A stretch of 64,000 nucleotides of DNA from Streptomyces lydicus (GTDB lineage: Bacteria; Actinomycetota; Actinomycetes; Streptomycetales; Streptomycetaceae): assembly GCF_004125265.1 (NCBI RefSeq), contig NZ_RDTE01000003.1:6510001-6574000 (forward strand), read 5' to 3'. Each line of letters opens with the position of its first letter. Within the stretch, counting starts at the first letter, position 1. The notes beneath the pieces were generated by a model. The model had not been told where the DNA came from. It searched no databases and saw only the letters and a list, made by a program, of their open reading frames with translations. Both the position numbers and the translations under genes were made by a program. This document shows positions 16,708-25,894 of the stretch, piece by piece.

Positions 16708-17442
16708 ATGACTACTCCTGACGATGACCGGTTCTCCCCGAACGCCGCGACGCGCGCGAAGGCCGCCCTCAAGCGTGACCCCTGGGACCTCCCGGACGTC
16801 TCCGGCCTGGTGGTCGGCGTCCTCGGCGGCACCGGCGACCAGGGCCGCGGCCTGGCCTACCGGCTCGCCCGGGCCGGCCAGAAGGTGATCATCGGCTCCC
16901 GGGCCGCCGAGCGCGCCGAGACCGCCGCCGGTGAACTCGGCCTGGGCATCGAGGGCGCGGAGAACGCGGAGTGTGCGCGCCGCAGCGATGTCGTGATCGT
17001 CGCCGTGCCCTGGGAGGGCCACGGACTCACCCTCCAGGCGCTGCGCGAGGAGCTGGCCGGCAAGCTCGTCATCGACTGCGTCAACCCGCTCGGCTTCGAC
17101 AAGAAGGGCGCCTACGCGCTCAAGCCGGAGGAGGGCAGCGCCGCCGAGCAGGCCGCCGCCCTGCTGCCCGGCTCCCGGGTCACCGCCGCCTTCCACCATC
17201 TGTCCGCGGTGCTGCTGCAGGACCCGGAGACCGAGCGGATCGACACCGATGTGATGGTCCTCGGCGAGTCCCGCGCCGACACCGACCTGGTGCAGGCGCT
17301 GGCCGCCCGTATCCCCGGTATGCGGGGCGTCTTCGCCGGCCGGCTGCGCAACGCCCACCAGGTCGAGTCGCTGGTGGCCAACCTGATCTCGGTCAACCGG
17401 CGCTACAAGGCACACGCGGGGCTGCGCCTCACCGACGTCTGA
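16708..17442 (+). CDS. npdG: NADPH-dependent F420 reductase (NPDG/Fno family)
   Basis: A 244-aa Rossmann enzyme that transfers hydride between NADPH and the deazaflavin F420, supplying reduced F420 for actinobacterial reductases. GVLGGTGDQGRGLA (near residue 35) is the dinucleotide loop, GSRAAERAE carries the phosphate-binding Arg typical of NADP preference, and VNPLGFD with AFHHLSAVLL are family marks near the F420 site. The ~30-residue N-terminal extension is usual in Streptomyces copies. Monocistronic. Confidence 0.88.
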   Translation: MTTPDDDRFSPNAATRAKAALKRDPWDLPDVSGLVVGVLGGTGDQGRGLAYRLARAGQKVIIGSRAAERAETAAGELGLGIEGAENAECARRSDVVIVAVPWEGHGLTLQALREELAGKLVIDCVNPLGFDKKGAYALKPEEGSAAEQAAALLPGSRVTAAFHHLSAVLLQDPETERIDTDVMVLGESRADTDLVQALAARIPGMRGVFAGRLRNAHQVESLVANLISVNRRYKAHAGLRLTDV

Positions 17443-17549
17443 GCCGTCCGCCCGCGGCGGCAGCGGCCGCCGCCGGACCGCCGACCGGGGCACACGGGGC
17501 ATGGGGGACACTGGGGAGGACCGCACCACTCCCGACAGGAGCCGCCCCC

Positions 17550-17759
17550 ATGCCCCTCTTGCCCCCGGCCGGCCCGGCCCGCCGGCTCGCTCTCATGGCC
17601 CTCGCCGTGTGCGTCCTCTCCGTCGCCGCGGCCGTGGTCGCGTTCGCCCAGGGCAGCTTCGTCGGCATCGTCTGGATCCTGCTGGCGGGCATCTCCAGCA
17701 ACATGGCGTGGTTCTACCTGCGCAGGGCGAAGCTCCAGCGGGCGCAGCAGGCCGGCTGA
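17550..17759 (+). CDS. Small membrane protein (69 aa)
   Basis: A 69-aa protein with two hydrophobic segments (LALMALAVCVLSVAAAVVAF and GIVWILLAGISSNMAWFYL) and a basic C-terminus (RRAKLQRAQQAG), so both ends probably face the cytoplasm. ATG at 17550 has ACAGGAG upstream at good spacing. No known family recognised; small two-helix proteins of this kind are common in Streptomyces. It is followed by a tandem repeat and converges on the protease gene. Confidence 0.7.
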   Translation: MPLLPPAGPARRLALMALAVCVLSVAAAVVAFAQGSFVGIVWILLAGISSNMAWFYLRRAKLQRAQQAG

Positions 17760-17808
17760 GCCCGGCGCGCCGAGCCCTCCCGCGCCGCCCGGCCCCTCAT
17801 GCCGGCTC

Positions 17809-17882
17809 GCGGAGCCCGGCCCCGCACGTCCGCCTGCGGAGCCCGGCCCCGCACGTCCGCCTGCGGAGCCCGGCCCCGTACG
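17809..17882. repeat. 27-bp tandem repeat, about 2.7 copies
   Basis: Units at 17809-17835 and 17836-17862 are identical 27-mers (GCGGAGCCCGGCCCCGCACG then TCCGCCT); a third partial copy runs from 17863. It lies between convergent genes and is a likely variable-number locus. Confidence 0.85.
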
Positions 17883-17904
17883 CCGGCCGGCCGGGCCCCG
17901 GCCC

Positions 17905-18711
17905 TCAGAAGAGGCCGCCGCCCTGCGGCAGCGGCGGCTCGCCCTGCCAGAAGCGGAAGAGCTGCTGGCCGAGGTAGGTGTCGAGGGAGGACACGCCGAG
18001 GCCGTGCAGGATCGTGTTCACCAGGCCGAAGAAGGCCTGGTTGACCTCCGGGACCCACAGCAGCCCGAAGACCGCCAGCAGCCCGAACGGCGCGAACGGC
18101 TCCACCTGCCGCCGCAGCTTGTACGACAGCCACGGCTCGATCACCCCGTAGCCGTCCAGGCCCGGCACCGGCACGAAGTTCAAGATCGCGGCGGTTACCT
18201 GCAGCAGCGCCAGGAACGCCAGCGCGAAACGGAACGGGGCGGGCACCCCGGCCAGCCCGTGCAGCCAGAACGGCGCCGTGCACACCGCGGCGAACACGAT
18301 GTTGGTCAGCGGCCCGGCCGCCGAGATCAGACTGTGCCGCCAGCGCCCCTGGATCCGGCCCCGCTCGATGAACACCGCGCCGCCCGGCAGCCCGATCCCG
18401 CCCATGATCACGAAGATCACCGGCAGCACGATGCTGAGCAGTGCGTGGGTGTACTTCAGCGGGTTCAGCGTCAGATAGCCCTTGGCCTCCACCGAGATGT
18501 CGCCGCTGTGCAGCGCGGTCCTGGCGTGCGCGTACTCGTGCAGGCACAGCGACACCACCCAGCCGGACACCACGAACAAGAACACCGCGAAGCCGGTGTG
18601 CGCCGCGAGCGTGCCGCTCCACACGGCCCATCCCGACACCGCCATGACGGCGACGAGCGCGAGGAAGACCGGACTGATGCGGCGGTCGGCGCGTCGGATT
18701 GCTGTGGTCAT
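17905..18711 (-). CDS. Site-2 protease family (M50) membrane metalloprotease
   Basis: A 268-aa polytopic membrane protein with zinc motif HEYAHA (near residue 58) in a hydrophobic helix and the second-site motif VPVPGLDGYG (near residue 180), equivalent to NPxPxLDG in S2P proteases. About six membrane helices. Such enzymes cut membrane-bound regulators, but no anti-sigma or other obvious substrate gene is adjacent. Divergent from the SARP regulator, sharing a ~170-bp upstream region. Confidence 0.87.
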   Translation of the reverse strand: MTTAIRRADRRISPVFLALVAVMAVSGWAVWSGTLAAHTGFAVFLFVVSGWVVSLCLHEYAHARTALHSGDISVEAKGYLTLNPLKYTHALLSIVLPVIFVIMGGIGLPGGAVFIERGRIQGRWRHSLISAAGPLTNIVFAAVCTAPFWLHGLAGVPAPFRFALAFLALLQVTAAILNFVPVPGLDGYGVIEPWLSYKLRRQVEPFAPFGLLAVFGLLWVPEVNQAFFGLVNTILHGLGVSSLDTYLGQQLFRFWQGEPPLPQGGGLF

Positions 18712-18856
18712 GGTGCAAGGCTCCGTGTCCGTTGAGGGGCAGCCATGACCGTAACCGCGTCACGGCGTGCGGCGCACGGCGGTGTGCCGGCGGGCTCGTG
18801 CCAGGACCCCTGCCCAGGACCCGTGCACCCGAAAACGACGCTTGGTGCCTGGGGAG

Positions 18857-18875
18857 TTGTCGCCTTCGACGACAA
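18857..18875. promoter_or_regulatory. Inverted repeat just upstream of the SARP start
   Basis: TTGTCG-N7-CGACAA (18857-18862 and 18870-18875), ending 7 bp before the proposed GTG. It overlaps where a leaderless promoter would lie, so it may be an autoregulatory site. Confidence 0.45.
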
Positions 18876-18882
18876 TGGGCCG

Positions 18883-21800
18883 GTGCGCTACGGAATTCTC
18901 GGCACCACCCAGGCCGACCGGCCCGACGGCACCCCCGTCGCGATCGGCGGACCACGCCTGCGCGCGCTGCTCGCCGCCCTCGCGCTGCGCCCCGGCCGGG
19001 CACTCTCCCCGGACGTGCTGATCTCGGACATCTGGGGCCTGGACCCGCCCGCCGACGCGGCCGGGGCGCTGCAGGCGCTGGTCGGCCGGCTGCGCCGTGC
19101 CCTGGGGCATGCCGCGGTCGCCTCGGCCGACGGCGGCTACCGGCTGTGTGCCGAGCCCGACGCCGTCGATCTGCACCGTTTCGAGCGGCTTGCGACGGAG
19201 GGCGGCCGGGCGCTGACCGCCGCGGACCCGGCCGGCGCCGCCGCCCTGCTCGACGACGCCCTGGCACTCTGGCGCGGTCCGGCCCTCGCCGATCTGCCGG
19301 ACGCGGGGGCCGAGGCCTCCCGCGCCGAGCGCCGCCGCCTGGACGCCCAGCGCACCCGCCTCGCCGCCGACCTCGCCCTCGGCCGGGCCGACCGGGCGCT
19401 GCCCACCCTCCTCGCGCTGTGCCAGGACCATCCGCTGGACGAACCCCTCCAGGCGCTGCGGCTGCGCGCACTGCGTGCCGCGGGCCGCACGGCGGAGGCA
19501 CTGGCGGCCTACGAGGAGATACGCACCGGCCTCGCCGACCGCCTCGGCGCCGACCCGGGCCCGGAGCTGCGCGCCCTGCACGCGGAACTGCTCCGTCCAC
19601 CGGCGGAGACGGTCCCGTCGCCTGCGTCCCCCCACGCTCCCGGTGCCACCCACGCTCCCGGCACCACTTACTTCCCCGGCGCCACCCACGTCCCGGGCAC
19701 CGCGCACGCGCCCGGCGCCGCGCTCCCGCCCGGCGCCGCCGACCCCGCAGCCGTCCCCGCCCCCTACCTCACCCCGCCCCGCCCCCGCCCCGGCAACCTC
19801 CGGGCCCGGCTCACCTCCTTCGTCGGGCGGGACACCGACCTGGCGGCGATCCGCGCCGATCTGGCCGAGCACCGGCTGGTGACGCTGCTGGGCCCCGGCG
19901 GCGCCGGCAAGACCCGGCTGTCGCAGGAGGGCGCGGAGGCCGCCGCGGCCGCGCTGCCGGACGCCTGGCCGCACGGCGTATGGCTGGCCGAGCTGGCGCC
20001 GGTGGACGATCCGCAGACCGTGCCCGAGGCGGTGCTGACCGCACTCGGGGCCCGTGAGACGGTCGTCCGCGGCACCACCGCGGAAGGCCTGCGGGCCGCC
20101 GCCGATCCGACCGCACTGGACCCGCTCGGCCGGCTCGCCGAGCACTGCGCGGGACGCCGGATGCTGCTCGTCCTCGACAACTGCGAGCATGTGATCGGCG
20201 CCGCCGCCGAGCTCGCCGAGCGGCTGCTGGCCGACTGCCCCGGGGTGACCGTGCTGGCCACCAGCCGGGAGCCGCTGGCCGTACCGGGCGAGGTGCTGCG
20301 GCCGGTCGAGCCGCTGCCCGCCCCCGTCGCGCTGCGGCTGCTGGCCGACCGCGGGGCCGCCGCCCTGCCCGGCTTCCGTATCGAGGCCGATGAGGAGACC
20401 ACCGCCGCCTGCGCCGAGATCTGCACCCGGCTGGACGGGCTGCCGCTGGCCATCGAACTCGCCGCGGCCCGGCTGCGGTTGCTGACGCCGCGGCAGCTCG
20501 CCGACCGGCTCGACGACCGTTTCCGGCTGCTGACCAGCGGCAGCCGGACGGTGCTGCCCCGCCAGCAGACGCTGCGCGCGGTCGTGGACTGGTCCTGGGA
20601 CCTGACCGACGAGCCCGAACGGGCGGTGCTGCGCCGGCTGTCCGTCTTCGCCGGCGGCTGCGATCTGGCCGCCGCCGAAGAGGTGTGCGCGGGCGACGGC
20701 GTCGACCGGCGCGAGGTGGCCGGGCTGCTCGGCTCGCTGATCGACAAATCGCTGGTGGTCGCGGCCCCGGCCGGCCAGGAGCCGGGCGGCAGCCGCTTCG
20801 GCGGGGGAGAGATGCGCTACCGGCTGCTGGAGACGGTGGGGGAGTACGCCGGCGAGCGGCTGGACGAGGCCGGGGAACGGGCCGGTGCCGAGCGCCGCCA
20901 CCTCGTCGCCTACCGCGAACTGGCCCGTACCACCGATCCGTTGCTGCGCGGCCCCGGCCAGCGCGCGGGCATGGAGCGGCTGGAGCTGGAGCACGACAAT
21001 CTGCGTACCGCGCTGCGCCGCGCCCTCGCCGCACGGGACGAGCACGAGGCGCTGTGCCTGGTGCTGTCCCTGCAGTGGTTCTGGTCGCTGCGCGACCACC
21101 GCAGCGACGCCCGCCACTGGGCGACGGCGGCCGCCGCGCTCGGCCCCAACCCCTTCATCCCGCCCGCCGAACCGGCCCCCGACCTGCACGAGAGACCCAT
21201 CGACACACCCCCGCCGATGGCTCCCGAACAACTGCAGGAGGCCCGCCGCGAGGTCCGGCTGGTCGCGCTCTCCAGCCGGGACAGCGATATCGAGGCGCTG
21301 CTCGATCCGGCGATGCAGGAAGAGCTGGCCGGGATGCTCACCGTCTACCGCACCGGTATGCCGCAGACCTGCAAGGTGCCCGGCGCGCTCTGGTACTACG
21401 CGGTGCTGATCACCGGACGCTTCGACGAGCTGGCCGAGCTGGTCGAGGGCGCGGTGCAGGCCTGCCGTGACCTCGGCTACGCATGGGAGCTGGCCTACAT
21501 GCTGCAGTTCCGCTCGAAGATCCTCAACGACCGCGCCGGCGGGCTGGCGCAGGCGACCAGCGATGCCGACGAGGCGCTGCGCACCTTCCTGCGGCTCGGC
21601 GACGCGTGGGGCGCGGCCGAGGCGCTGGCGGGACGCGCCGAAGCCCATGAGAAGCGGGGCGCGTACGCACAGGCGGCGCGCGACTACCGGGCGGCGATGG
21701 TGCACGCCGAGGACTTGGGGGCGCACGGCCAGACCCTGCTGCTGCGCTGCCGGCTGGGTGCCGTGCTGATCGAGGACGACCAGACGGAGACCGGCGAGCG

Positions 21801-22365
21801 GATGCTGCGCGAGGTGCTGGCCGAGGCGGTGAAGGGCAACAGCGGCCGGGACACCGAGCCGTTCGCCCGGCTGACCCTGGCGATGTGGCTGACGCTGAAG
21901 GGGGATCGCCAGGGGGCGCGGGCGGAACTGCATGTGGTGCGCGAGCTCTTCGCCCCGCGCGCCCCGGACCTGTTCGCCGGGATGCTGGAGTCGTCGGTGA
22001 TCTCGCTGGACCTGGACGAGGGCCACCGCGAGGAGGGCCTGCTGCCGAGGTTCCGCTCGGCCATGGCCCGCATGCAGGACTCCCTGACGCAGATGATCGC
22101 GCCGGACCTCCCGGTGGTACAACTCCTCACCGGTGCACGGGTGTTGACGGCGGTGCGGGGTGAGTCCGGTGGGCGGGACGCGGCGCGCCTGGTGGGGGCG
22201 TACGACGCGCTGCGGGCGACCAGCCATGTCCCGCCGCGGCTCATCCGCGACGACCGGGCCCGTACCGAGGCGGCCGCGCGGGCGCTGGTGGGCGATACGG
22301 CTTATGCGCAGGCATACGCCGAAGGCGGTGGCCTCTCCCTCGAAGAGGCCACCGCCCTCATCTGA
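18883..22365 (+). CDS. SARP/AfsR-family transcriptional regulator with NB-ARC and TPR regions
   Basis: An 1160-aa cytoplasmic regulator. Residues ~1-90 form the OmpR-like DNA-binding domain, ~95-245 the bacterial transcriptional activation domain (AFHLxxP-type helices), then a Pro-rich linker with PGATHAPGT-like repeats, an NB-ARC-type ATPase (GPGGAGKTR near residue 337, LLVLDNCEHV, GLPLAIELAAARL), and a long helical TPR-like C-terminus. GTG at 18883 (VRYGILG) fits SARP N-termini; an upstream ATG adds 46 atypical residues. SARPs activate secondary-metabolite genes, but no such cluster is adjacent, so it may be a global AfsR-like regulator. Confidence 0.9.
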   Translation: MRYGILGTTQADRPDGTPVAIGGPRLRALLAALALRPGRALSPDVLISDIWGLDPPADAAGALQALVGRLRRALGHAAVASADGGYRLCAEPDAVDLHRFERLATEGGRALTAADPAGAAALLDDALALWRGPALADLPDAGAEASRAERRRLDAQRTRLAADLALGRADRALPTLLALCQDHPLDEPLQALRLRALRAAGRTAEALAAYEEIRTGLADRLGADPGPELRALHAELLRPPAETVPSPASPHAPGATHAPGTTYFPGATHVPGTAHAPGAALPPGAADPAAVPAPYLTPPRPRPGNLRARLTSFVGRDTDLAAIRADLAEHRLVTLLGPGGAGKTRLSQEGAEAAAAALPDAWPHGVWLAELAPVDDPQTVPEAVLTALGARETVVRGTTAEGLRAAADPTALDPLGRLAEHCAGRRMLLVLDNCEHVIGAAAELAERLLADCPGVTVLATSREPLAVPGEVLRPVEPLPAPVALRLLADRGAAALPGFRIEADEETTAACAEICTRLDGLPLAIELAAARLRLLTPRQLADRLDDRFRLLTSGSRTVLPRQQTLRAVVDWSWDLTDEPERAVLRRLSVFAGGCDLAAAEEVCAGDGVDRREVAGLLGSLIDKSLVVAAPAGQEPGGSRFGGGEMRYRLLETVGEYAGERLDEAGERAGAERRHLVAYRELARTTDPLLRGPGQRAGMERLELEHDNLRTALRRALAARDEHEALCLVLSLQWFWSLRDHRSDARHWATAAAALGPNPFIPPAEPAPDLHERPIDTPPPMAPEQLQEARREVRLVALSSRDSDIEALLDPAMQEELAGMLTVYRTGMPQTCKVPGALWYYAVLITGRFDELAELVEGAVQACRDLGYAWELAYMLQFRSKILNDRAGGLAQATSDADEALRTFLRLGDAWGAAEALAGRAEAHEKRGAYAQAARDYRAAMVHAEDLGAHGQTLLLRCRLGAVLIEDDQTETGERMLREVLAEAVKGNSGRDTEPFARLTLAMWLTLKGDRQGARAELHVVRELFAPRAPDLFAGMLESSVISLDLDEGHREEGLLPRFRSAMARMQDSLTQMIAPDLPVVQLLTGARVLTAVRGESGGRDAARLVGAYDALRATSHVPPRLIRDDRARTEAAARALVGDTAYAQAYAEGGGLSLEEATALI

Positions 22366-22416
22366 CGCGAGCCGGGCGAAGGCGGTCCCGCAGGGAAGCC
22401 CCCTGCGGGACGCGCG

Positions 22417-23247
22417 TCAGGTCTTCTTGCGGAACTTCGCCACCGCGAGCGGCATGGTGACGGCCGTGATGGCGACCGCCCAGCCGAGGGTGACCAGCGC
22501 CGGGTGGGCCACGGCGCCCTGGTTGTTGATCAGCGCACGGGACGCGTCCGCCAGGTTGGAGAGCGGGTTGACCTCGGTGAACCCCTCCAGCCAGCCGGGC
22601 ATCGAGGTCGTCGGCGCGAAGATCGACGAGCCGAACTGCAGCGGCATCAGCACCAGCATCGCCATGCCCTGGACCGCCTGCGGGGTCTTCACGGCGAGCC
22701 CCAGCAGGATGAAGATCCACATCAGGGCGGCGCCGAAGACGGTGGACAGCACGACCGCGGCGAAGAACGCGAGCAGGCTGCCCTTGATCTCCAGGCCCAG
22801 CAGGAAGCCCATGCCGAGCAGGATCGCGGTGGCGATCAGCATCCGGCCGATCTCGACGACGATCTTGGCGATGAGGACCGAGGACCGGGCGATCGGCATC
22901 GTCCGGAAGCGGTCCATCACCCCCTTGCGGAAGTCCTCGTTGACACCGCTGCCCACCGCCATGGCGATGTTCATGCCCAGCATCGCCATCATGCCGGGCA
23001 CCAGGCGCTGGATGTAATCGTGCTGGTGGCCCTTGCCGGCGATCGCGCCGCCGAAGACATAGGTGAACAGCAGGATGAAGATGATCGGCATCAGCAGGAC
23101 GTCCATCATGGACTCCGGATCCTGCTTGATCTGCAGGGCGTTGCGCCGCACCAGCGCCCCGATGTGCCGCAGATTGGCCCGCAGACCGATCCGGCCCTCA
23201 TCGGCGCCGGCCTTCACCCGCGGCGCCGCCATCGTTGCCGTACTCAT
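22417..23247 (-). CDS. ABC-2 type permease, DrrB-like
   Basis: A 276-aa membrane protein with six hydrophobic segments and an N-terminal cytoplasmic stretch. The first-helix context (SMMDVLLMPIIFILLFTYVFGG) and MDRFRTMPIARSSVLIAK are typical of the DrrB/ABC-2 exporter family. Its ATG overlaps the ATPase stop by 4 nt, so the two are made together as an exporter for drugs or lipids. Substrate unknown. It converges with the SARP gene. Confidence 0.9.
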   Translation of the reverse strand: MSTATMAAPRVKAGADEGRIGLRANLRHIGALVRRNALQIKQDPESMMDVLLMPIIFILLFTYVFGGAIAGKGHQHDYIQRLVPGMMAMLGMNIAMAVGSGVNEDFRKGVMDRFRTMPIARSSVLIAKIVVEIGRMLIATAILLGMGFLLGLEIKGSLLAFFAAVVLSTVFGAALMWIFILLGLAVKTPQAVQGMAMLVLMPLQFGSSIFAPTTSMPGWLEGFTEVNPLSNLADASRALINNQGAVAHPALVTLGWAVAITAVTMPLAVAKFRKKT

Positions 23248-24281
23248 GCCGATACCCCCGCGTACTGCTCGTCCATGGCGTCCTCGGACCCGGCCCCGGT
23301 CCCGGCCTCGGAGGTCTTCTGGCCGGTGATGGCCAGGAACACCTCGTCCAGGCTGGGCAGATGGGTGCTGATCCCGGCGAGCGCGATGCCCTCCCGGCCG
23401 AGCACATTGACCACCGCGGTCAGCTGCTCGTCGCTGACGATCGGTACGTTGACCACACCCCCGTCGTGGTCGGCGGTGGCCCCCGCGATGCCGTCCAGAC
23501 CGGCCCGGGTGACGGCCTCGGTCATCCGGTCCAGCTCGCCCGGGTCCGCCGGCCGGATCTGCAGCGTCCGCCCGCCGACCTTGGCCTTGAGCTCGTCCAC
23601 CTGCCCCTCGGCGATCACCCGGCCGCGGTCGATGACCGTCAGCTCGTTGGCCAACTGCTCGGCCTCTTCCATGTATTGGGTGGTCAGCAGCACCGTGGCA
23701 CCGTCGTGCACCATCCGCTGGACCTCCTGCCACACCTCGTTACGGGTGCGGGGGTCCAGGCCGGTGGTCGGCTCGTCCAGGTAGAGGACCGCGGGCCGGC
23801 CGATCATCGAGGCGGCCAGGTCGAGCCGGCGGCGCATACCGCCGGAGTACTTGGCCGCGGCCCGCTTGGCGGCCTCGGTCAGCGAGAACCGCTCCAGCAT
23901 CTCGTCCGCGCGGCGCCGGGCGTCCTTGCGGGACAGATCGAGCAGCCGCCCGATCATGTAGAGGTTCTCCCAGCCGGAGAGCTTTTCGTCGACCGAGGCG
24001 TACTGCCCGGTCAGGCCGATGGTGCGGCGCAGCGCGCGGGGCTGGCGCACCACGTCGAAGCCGGCCACGAAGGCGCTGCCGGCGTCCGGCACGAGGAGGG
24101 TGGACAGGCACCGCACGAGGGTCGTCTTGCCGGCGCCATTGGGGCCGAGCACGCCGAGCACGGTGCCCTCTTTCACGTCCAGGTCCACCCCGTCGACGGC
24201 CTTGACCGCCCCGAAGTGCTTGACCAGACCGCGCACCTCCACGGCGTTGCCGCCCTTGGTGGATATCGTCTGTCGCGTCAT
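23244..24281 (-). CDS. ABC transporter ATP-binding protein, DrrA-like
   Basis: A 345-aa ATPase of the daunorubicin-resistance (DrrA) family. Walker A GPNGAGKTT near residue 46, Q-loop TGQYASVDEKLSG, signature YSGGMRRRLDLA, Walker B VLYLDEPTTGLDP and H-loop region TTQYMEEAE are all intact. The ~100-residue C-terminal extension (IRPADPGELDRM onward) is the DrrA-specific domain. Forms an exporter with the next gene. Upstream (24282-24339) only leader sequence is seen before a repeat element. Confidence 0.92.
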   Translation of the reverse strand: MTRQTISTKGGNAVEVRGLVKHFGAVKAVDGVDLDVKEGTVLGVLGPNGAGKTTLVRCLSTLLVPDAGSAFVAGFDVVRQPRALRRTIGLTGQYASVDEKLSGWENLYMIGRLLDLSRKDARRRADEMLERFSLTEAAKRAAAKYSGGMRRRLDLAASMIGRPAVLYLDEPTTGLDPRTRNEVWQEVQRMVHDGATVLLTTQYMEEAEQLANELTVIDRGRVIAEGQVDELKAKVGGRTLQIRPADPGELDRMTEAVTRAGLDGIAGATADHDGGVVNVPIVSDEQLTAVVNVLGREGIALAGISTHLPSLDEVFLAITGQKTSEAGTGAGSEDAMDEQYAGVSA

Positions 24282-24339
24282 GAGACCAAGGTGTCAGCTG
24301 CCGCCGACAGGGCGCCGACATGTCTCCGACAGAGCGCTT

Positions 24340-24749
24340 CCCACGTTGTCGGCTTTCCCGCCGTGGGGGTTTCTCTTTGTTTCGCCTGCGGCGGGCGGGG
24401 TCCGCTGCGCGGGGCTGTGGGTGCGGTGACGGGCCTCCGGGGCAGGGTGTCCGGACTGCTTCGCTTTACGCTCCGCTGCGCTCCGCCTTTGCTCTTTCTC
24501 GGAGCCTTCGGAAGCAAAGCCCGGACACCCTGCCCCTCCGGCCCGTCCCCTCCCGTGGGGGAAGGGTTGAAAGCCGGTGGGGGTGCACGTAAATGACCAC
24601 GCGCACCCCCACCAGGTATTTCCACCCACTCACGGGAGGGGCCGCGCCGCAGGACGAAGTCCGGAGGAGCGGCACCGCACCCGACAACCCACGCTCGCCG
24701 CAGGCGCAACGGTGAGAAACCACCACGGCGGGAGAGCCGACAACGTGGG
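24340..24749. mobile_element. MITE-like element with 36-bp terminal inverted repeats
   Basis: The ends 24340-24375 and 24714-24749 are inverted copies over 36 bp with two mismatches, bounding 410 bp with no credible gene. Inside, GGGTGTCCGG and CCGGACACCC (about 24447 and 24523) form a further long hairpin. The element fills the gap between the ABC exporter and panB. A solo copy of one end occurs at 41874-41922. From memory similar sequences are scattered in Streptomyces genomes. Confidence 0.8.
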
Positions 24750-24760
24750 CCGCTTAGGGA

Positions 24761-25621
24761 TCAGTGAAAGAGATGCGGCTCCGCAGGAAACGCTCCGCCG
24801 ACGACGTCCTCGGCGAACTCCTTGGCCGCGCTTCCGAGCAGCTCCCGCAGGGCAACGTACTGCTTGACGAACTTCGGGACCCGGCCGGCCGTCATTCCGG
24901 CCATGTCGGTCCATACCAGCACCTGGCCGTCGCAGTCCGGGCCCGCGCCGATACCGACGGTCGGGATGTAGAGCGAACGGGTGACCTCGGCCGCCAGCTC
25001 GGCGGGTACCGCCTCCAGGACGACCGAGAACGCACCGGCGTCCTGCACCGCCTTGGCGTCCCGCAGCAGCTGCTGGGCCGCCTCCTCGCCGCGGCCCTGG
25101 ACGGGGTAGCCCCCGTAGGCGTGGACCGACTGCGGGGTCAGCCCGATATGCGCCATCACCGGGATGCCGGACGAGACCAGCAGCTCCACCTGGTCGGCGG
25201 AGCGCTCACCGCCCTCCAGCTTGACGGCGCCCACGCCCGCTTCCTTCACCAGCCGGGTGGCGTTGCGCAGCGCCTGCACCGGGCCTTCCTGGAACGAGCC
25301 GAACGGCAGGTCGCCGACGACGAGCGCGCGCTTCGTGCCCCGGACGACCGCCGCGGACAGCAGGGTGATCTCGTCCATGGTGACCGGCACGGTGGATTCG
25401 TAACCGAGGTGGCAGTTGCCCATCGAGTCACCGACGAGCAGAACGGGGATGCCGGCCTCGTCGAAGACGGAGGCGGTCATGGCGTCGTAGGCGGTGAGCA
25501 TCGGCCACTTCTCGCCGCGCTCCTTGGCGGCGGCGATGTCCCGGACGGTGATCCGGCGTGACCCCGAGCCCCCGTAGAGGGACTTGGCAACCGGCTTCTG
25601 GGCAGGCGAAGGCTGCGTCAT
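24761..25621 (-). CDS. panB: 3-methyl-2-oxobutanoate hydroxymethyltransferase
   Basis: A 286-aa enzyme of pantothenate synthesis: it adds a hydroxymethyl group from methylene-tetrahydrofolate to 2-oxoisovalerate. Metal and substrate motifs are visible: LLVGDSMGNCHLGY near residue 65, DLPFGSFQ, KLEGG, MAHIGLTPQSVHAYGG and VGIGAGPDCDGQVLVW. The enzyme is a cytosolic decameric TIM barrel. The ~20-residue N-terminal extension is usual in actinobacteria. Expressed alone, divergent from the MFS-TetR operon. Confidence 0.95.
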   Translation of the reverse strand: MTQPSPAQKPVAKSLYGGSGSRRITVRDIAAAKERGEKWPMLTAYDAMTASVFDEAGIPVLLVGDSMGNCHLGYESTVPVTMDEITLLSAAVVRGTKRALVVGDLPFGSFQEGPVQALRNATRLVKEAGVGAVKLEGGERSADQVELLVSSGIPVMAHIGLTPQSVHAYGGYPVQGRGEEAAQQLLRDAKAVQDAGAFSVVLEAVPAELAAEVTRSLYIPTVGIGAGPDCDGQVLVWTDMAGMTAGRVPKFVKQYVALRELLGSAAKEFAEDVVGGAFPAEPHLFH

Positions 25622-25734
25622 GGTGACGGCTCCTGTTCGTCATCTCGAGGCACCCTGACGGTGTCCCCGGACTCCCCTCCATGCTGGCACGGCCCGCGCA
25701 CAAAGGAAAAGGGAAACGGACGTGACCGGTCTCG

Positions 25735-25871
25735 CTTCGGCCGGAAGCCACCCTTGCCCCGCCCGGACGATCGGTCTCCCTTTCCGCCTTTCCGCACGGA
25801 CGGCCGGTCTCCCTCCGCCCGGACGACCGCCCTGGCTTCGGCCGGAAGACGGCTCCCGCTTCGCCCGGAAG
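25735..25871. repeat. Clustered imperfect repeats upstream of the MFS pump
   Basis: CTTCGGCCGGAAG occurs exactly at 25735-25747 and 25836-25848 and with one change at 25859-25871; CGGTCTCCCT-type segments lie between them. Each is itself nearly palindromic. Possibly duplicated regulator sites or simple repeat decay. Confidence 0.6.
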
Positions 25872-25894
25872 AAGGGACCTGCCCGCGCGGCTAC

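Noticed and set aside
18745..18882. ATG start for the SARP at 18745
   Set aside because: Adds 46 residues not typical of SARPs; the GTG at 18883 starts exactly at the DNA-binding domain.
18760..22227. 1155-aa open frame antisense to the SARP gene
   Set aside because: Typical high-GC shadow frame: Gly/Arg/Gln-rich, no domain, no ribosome-binding site. The same holds for long antisense frames at 9078-10982, 15580-17529, 25640-27424, 38739-41951 and 43061-45511.
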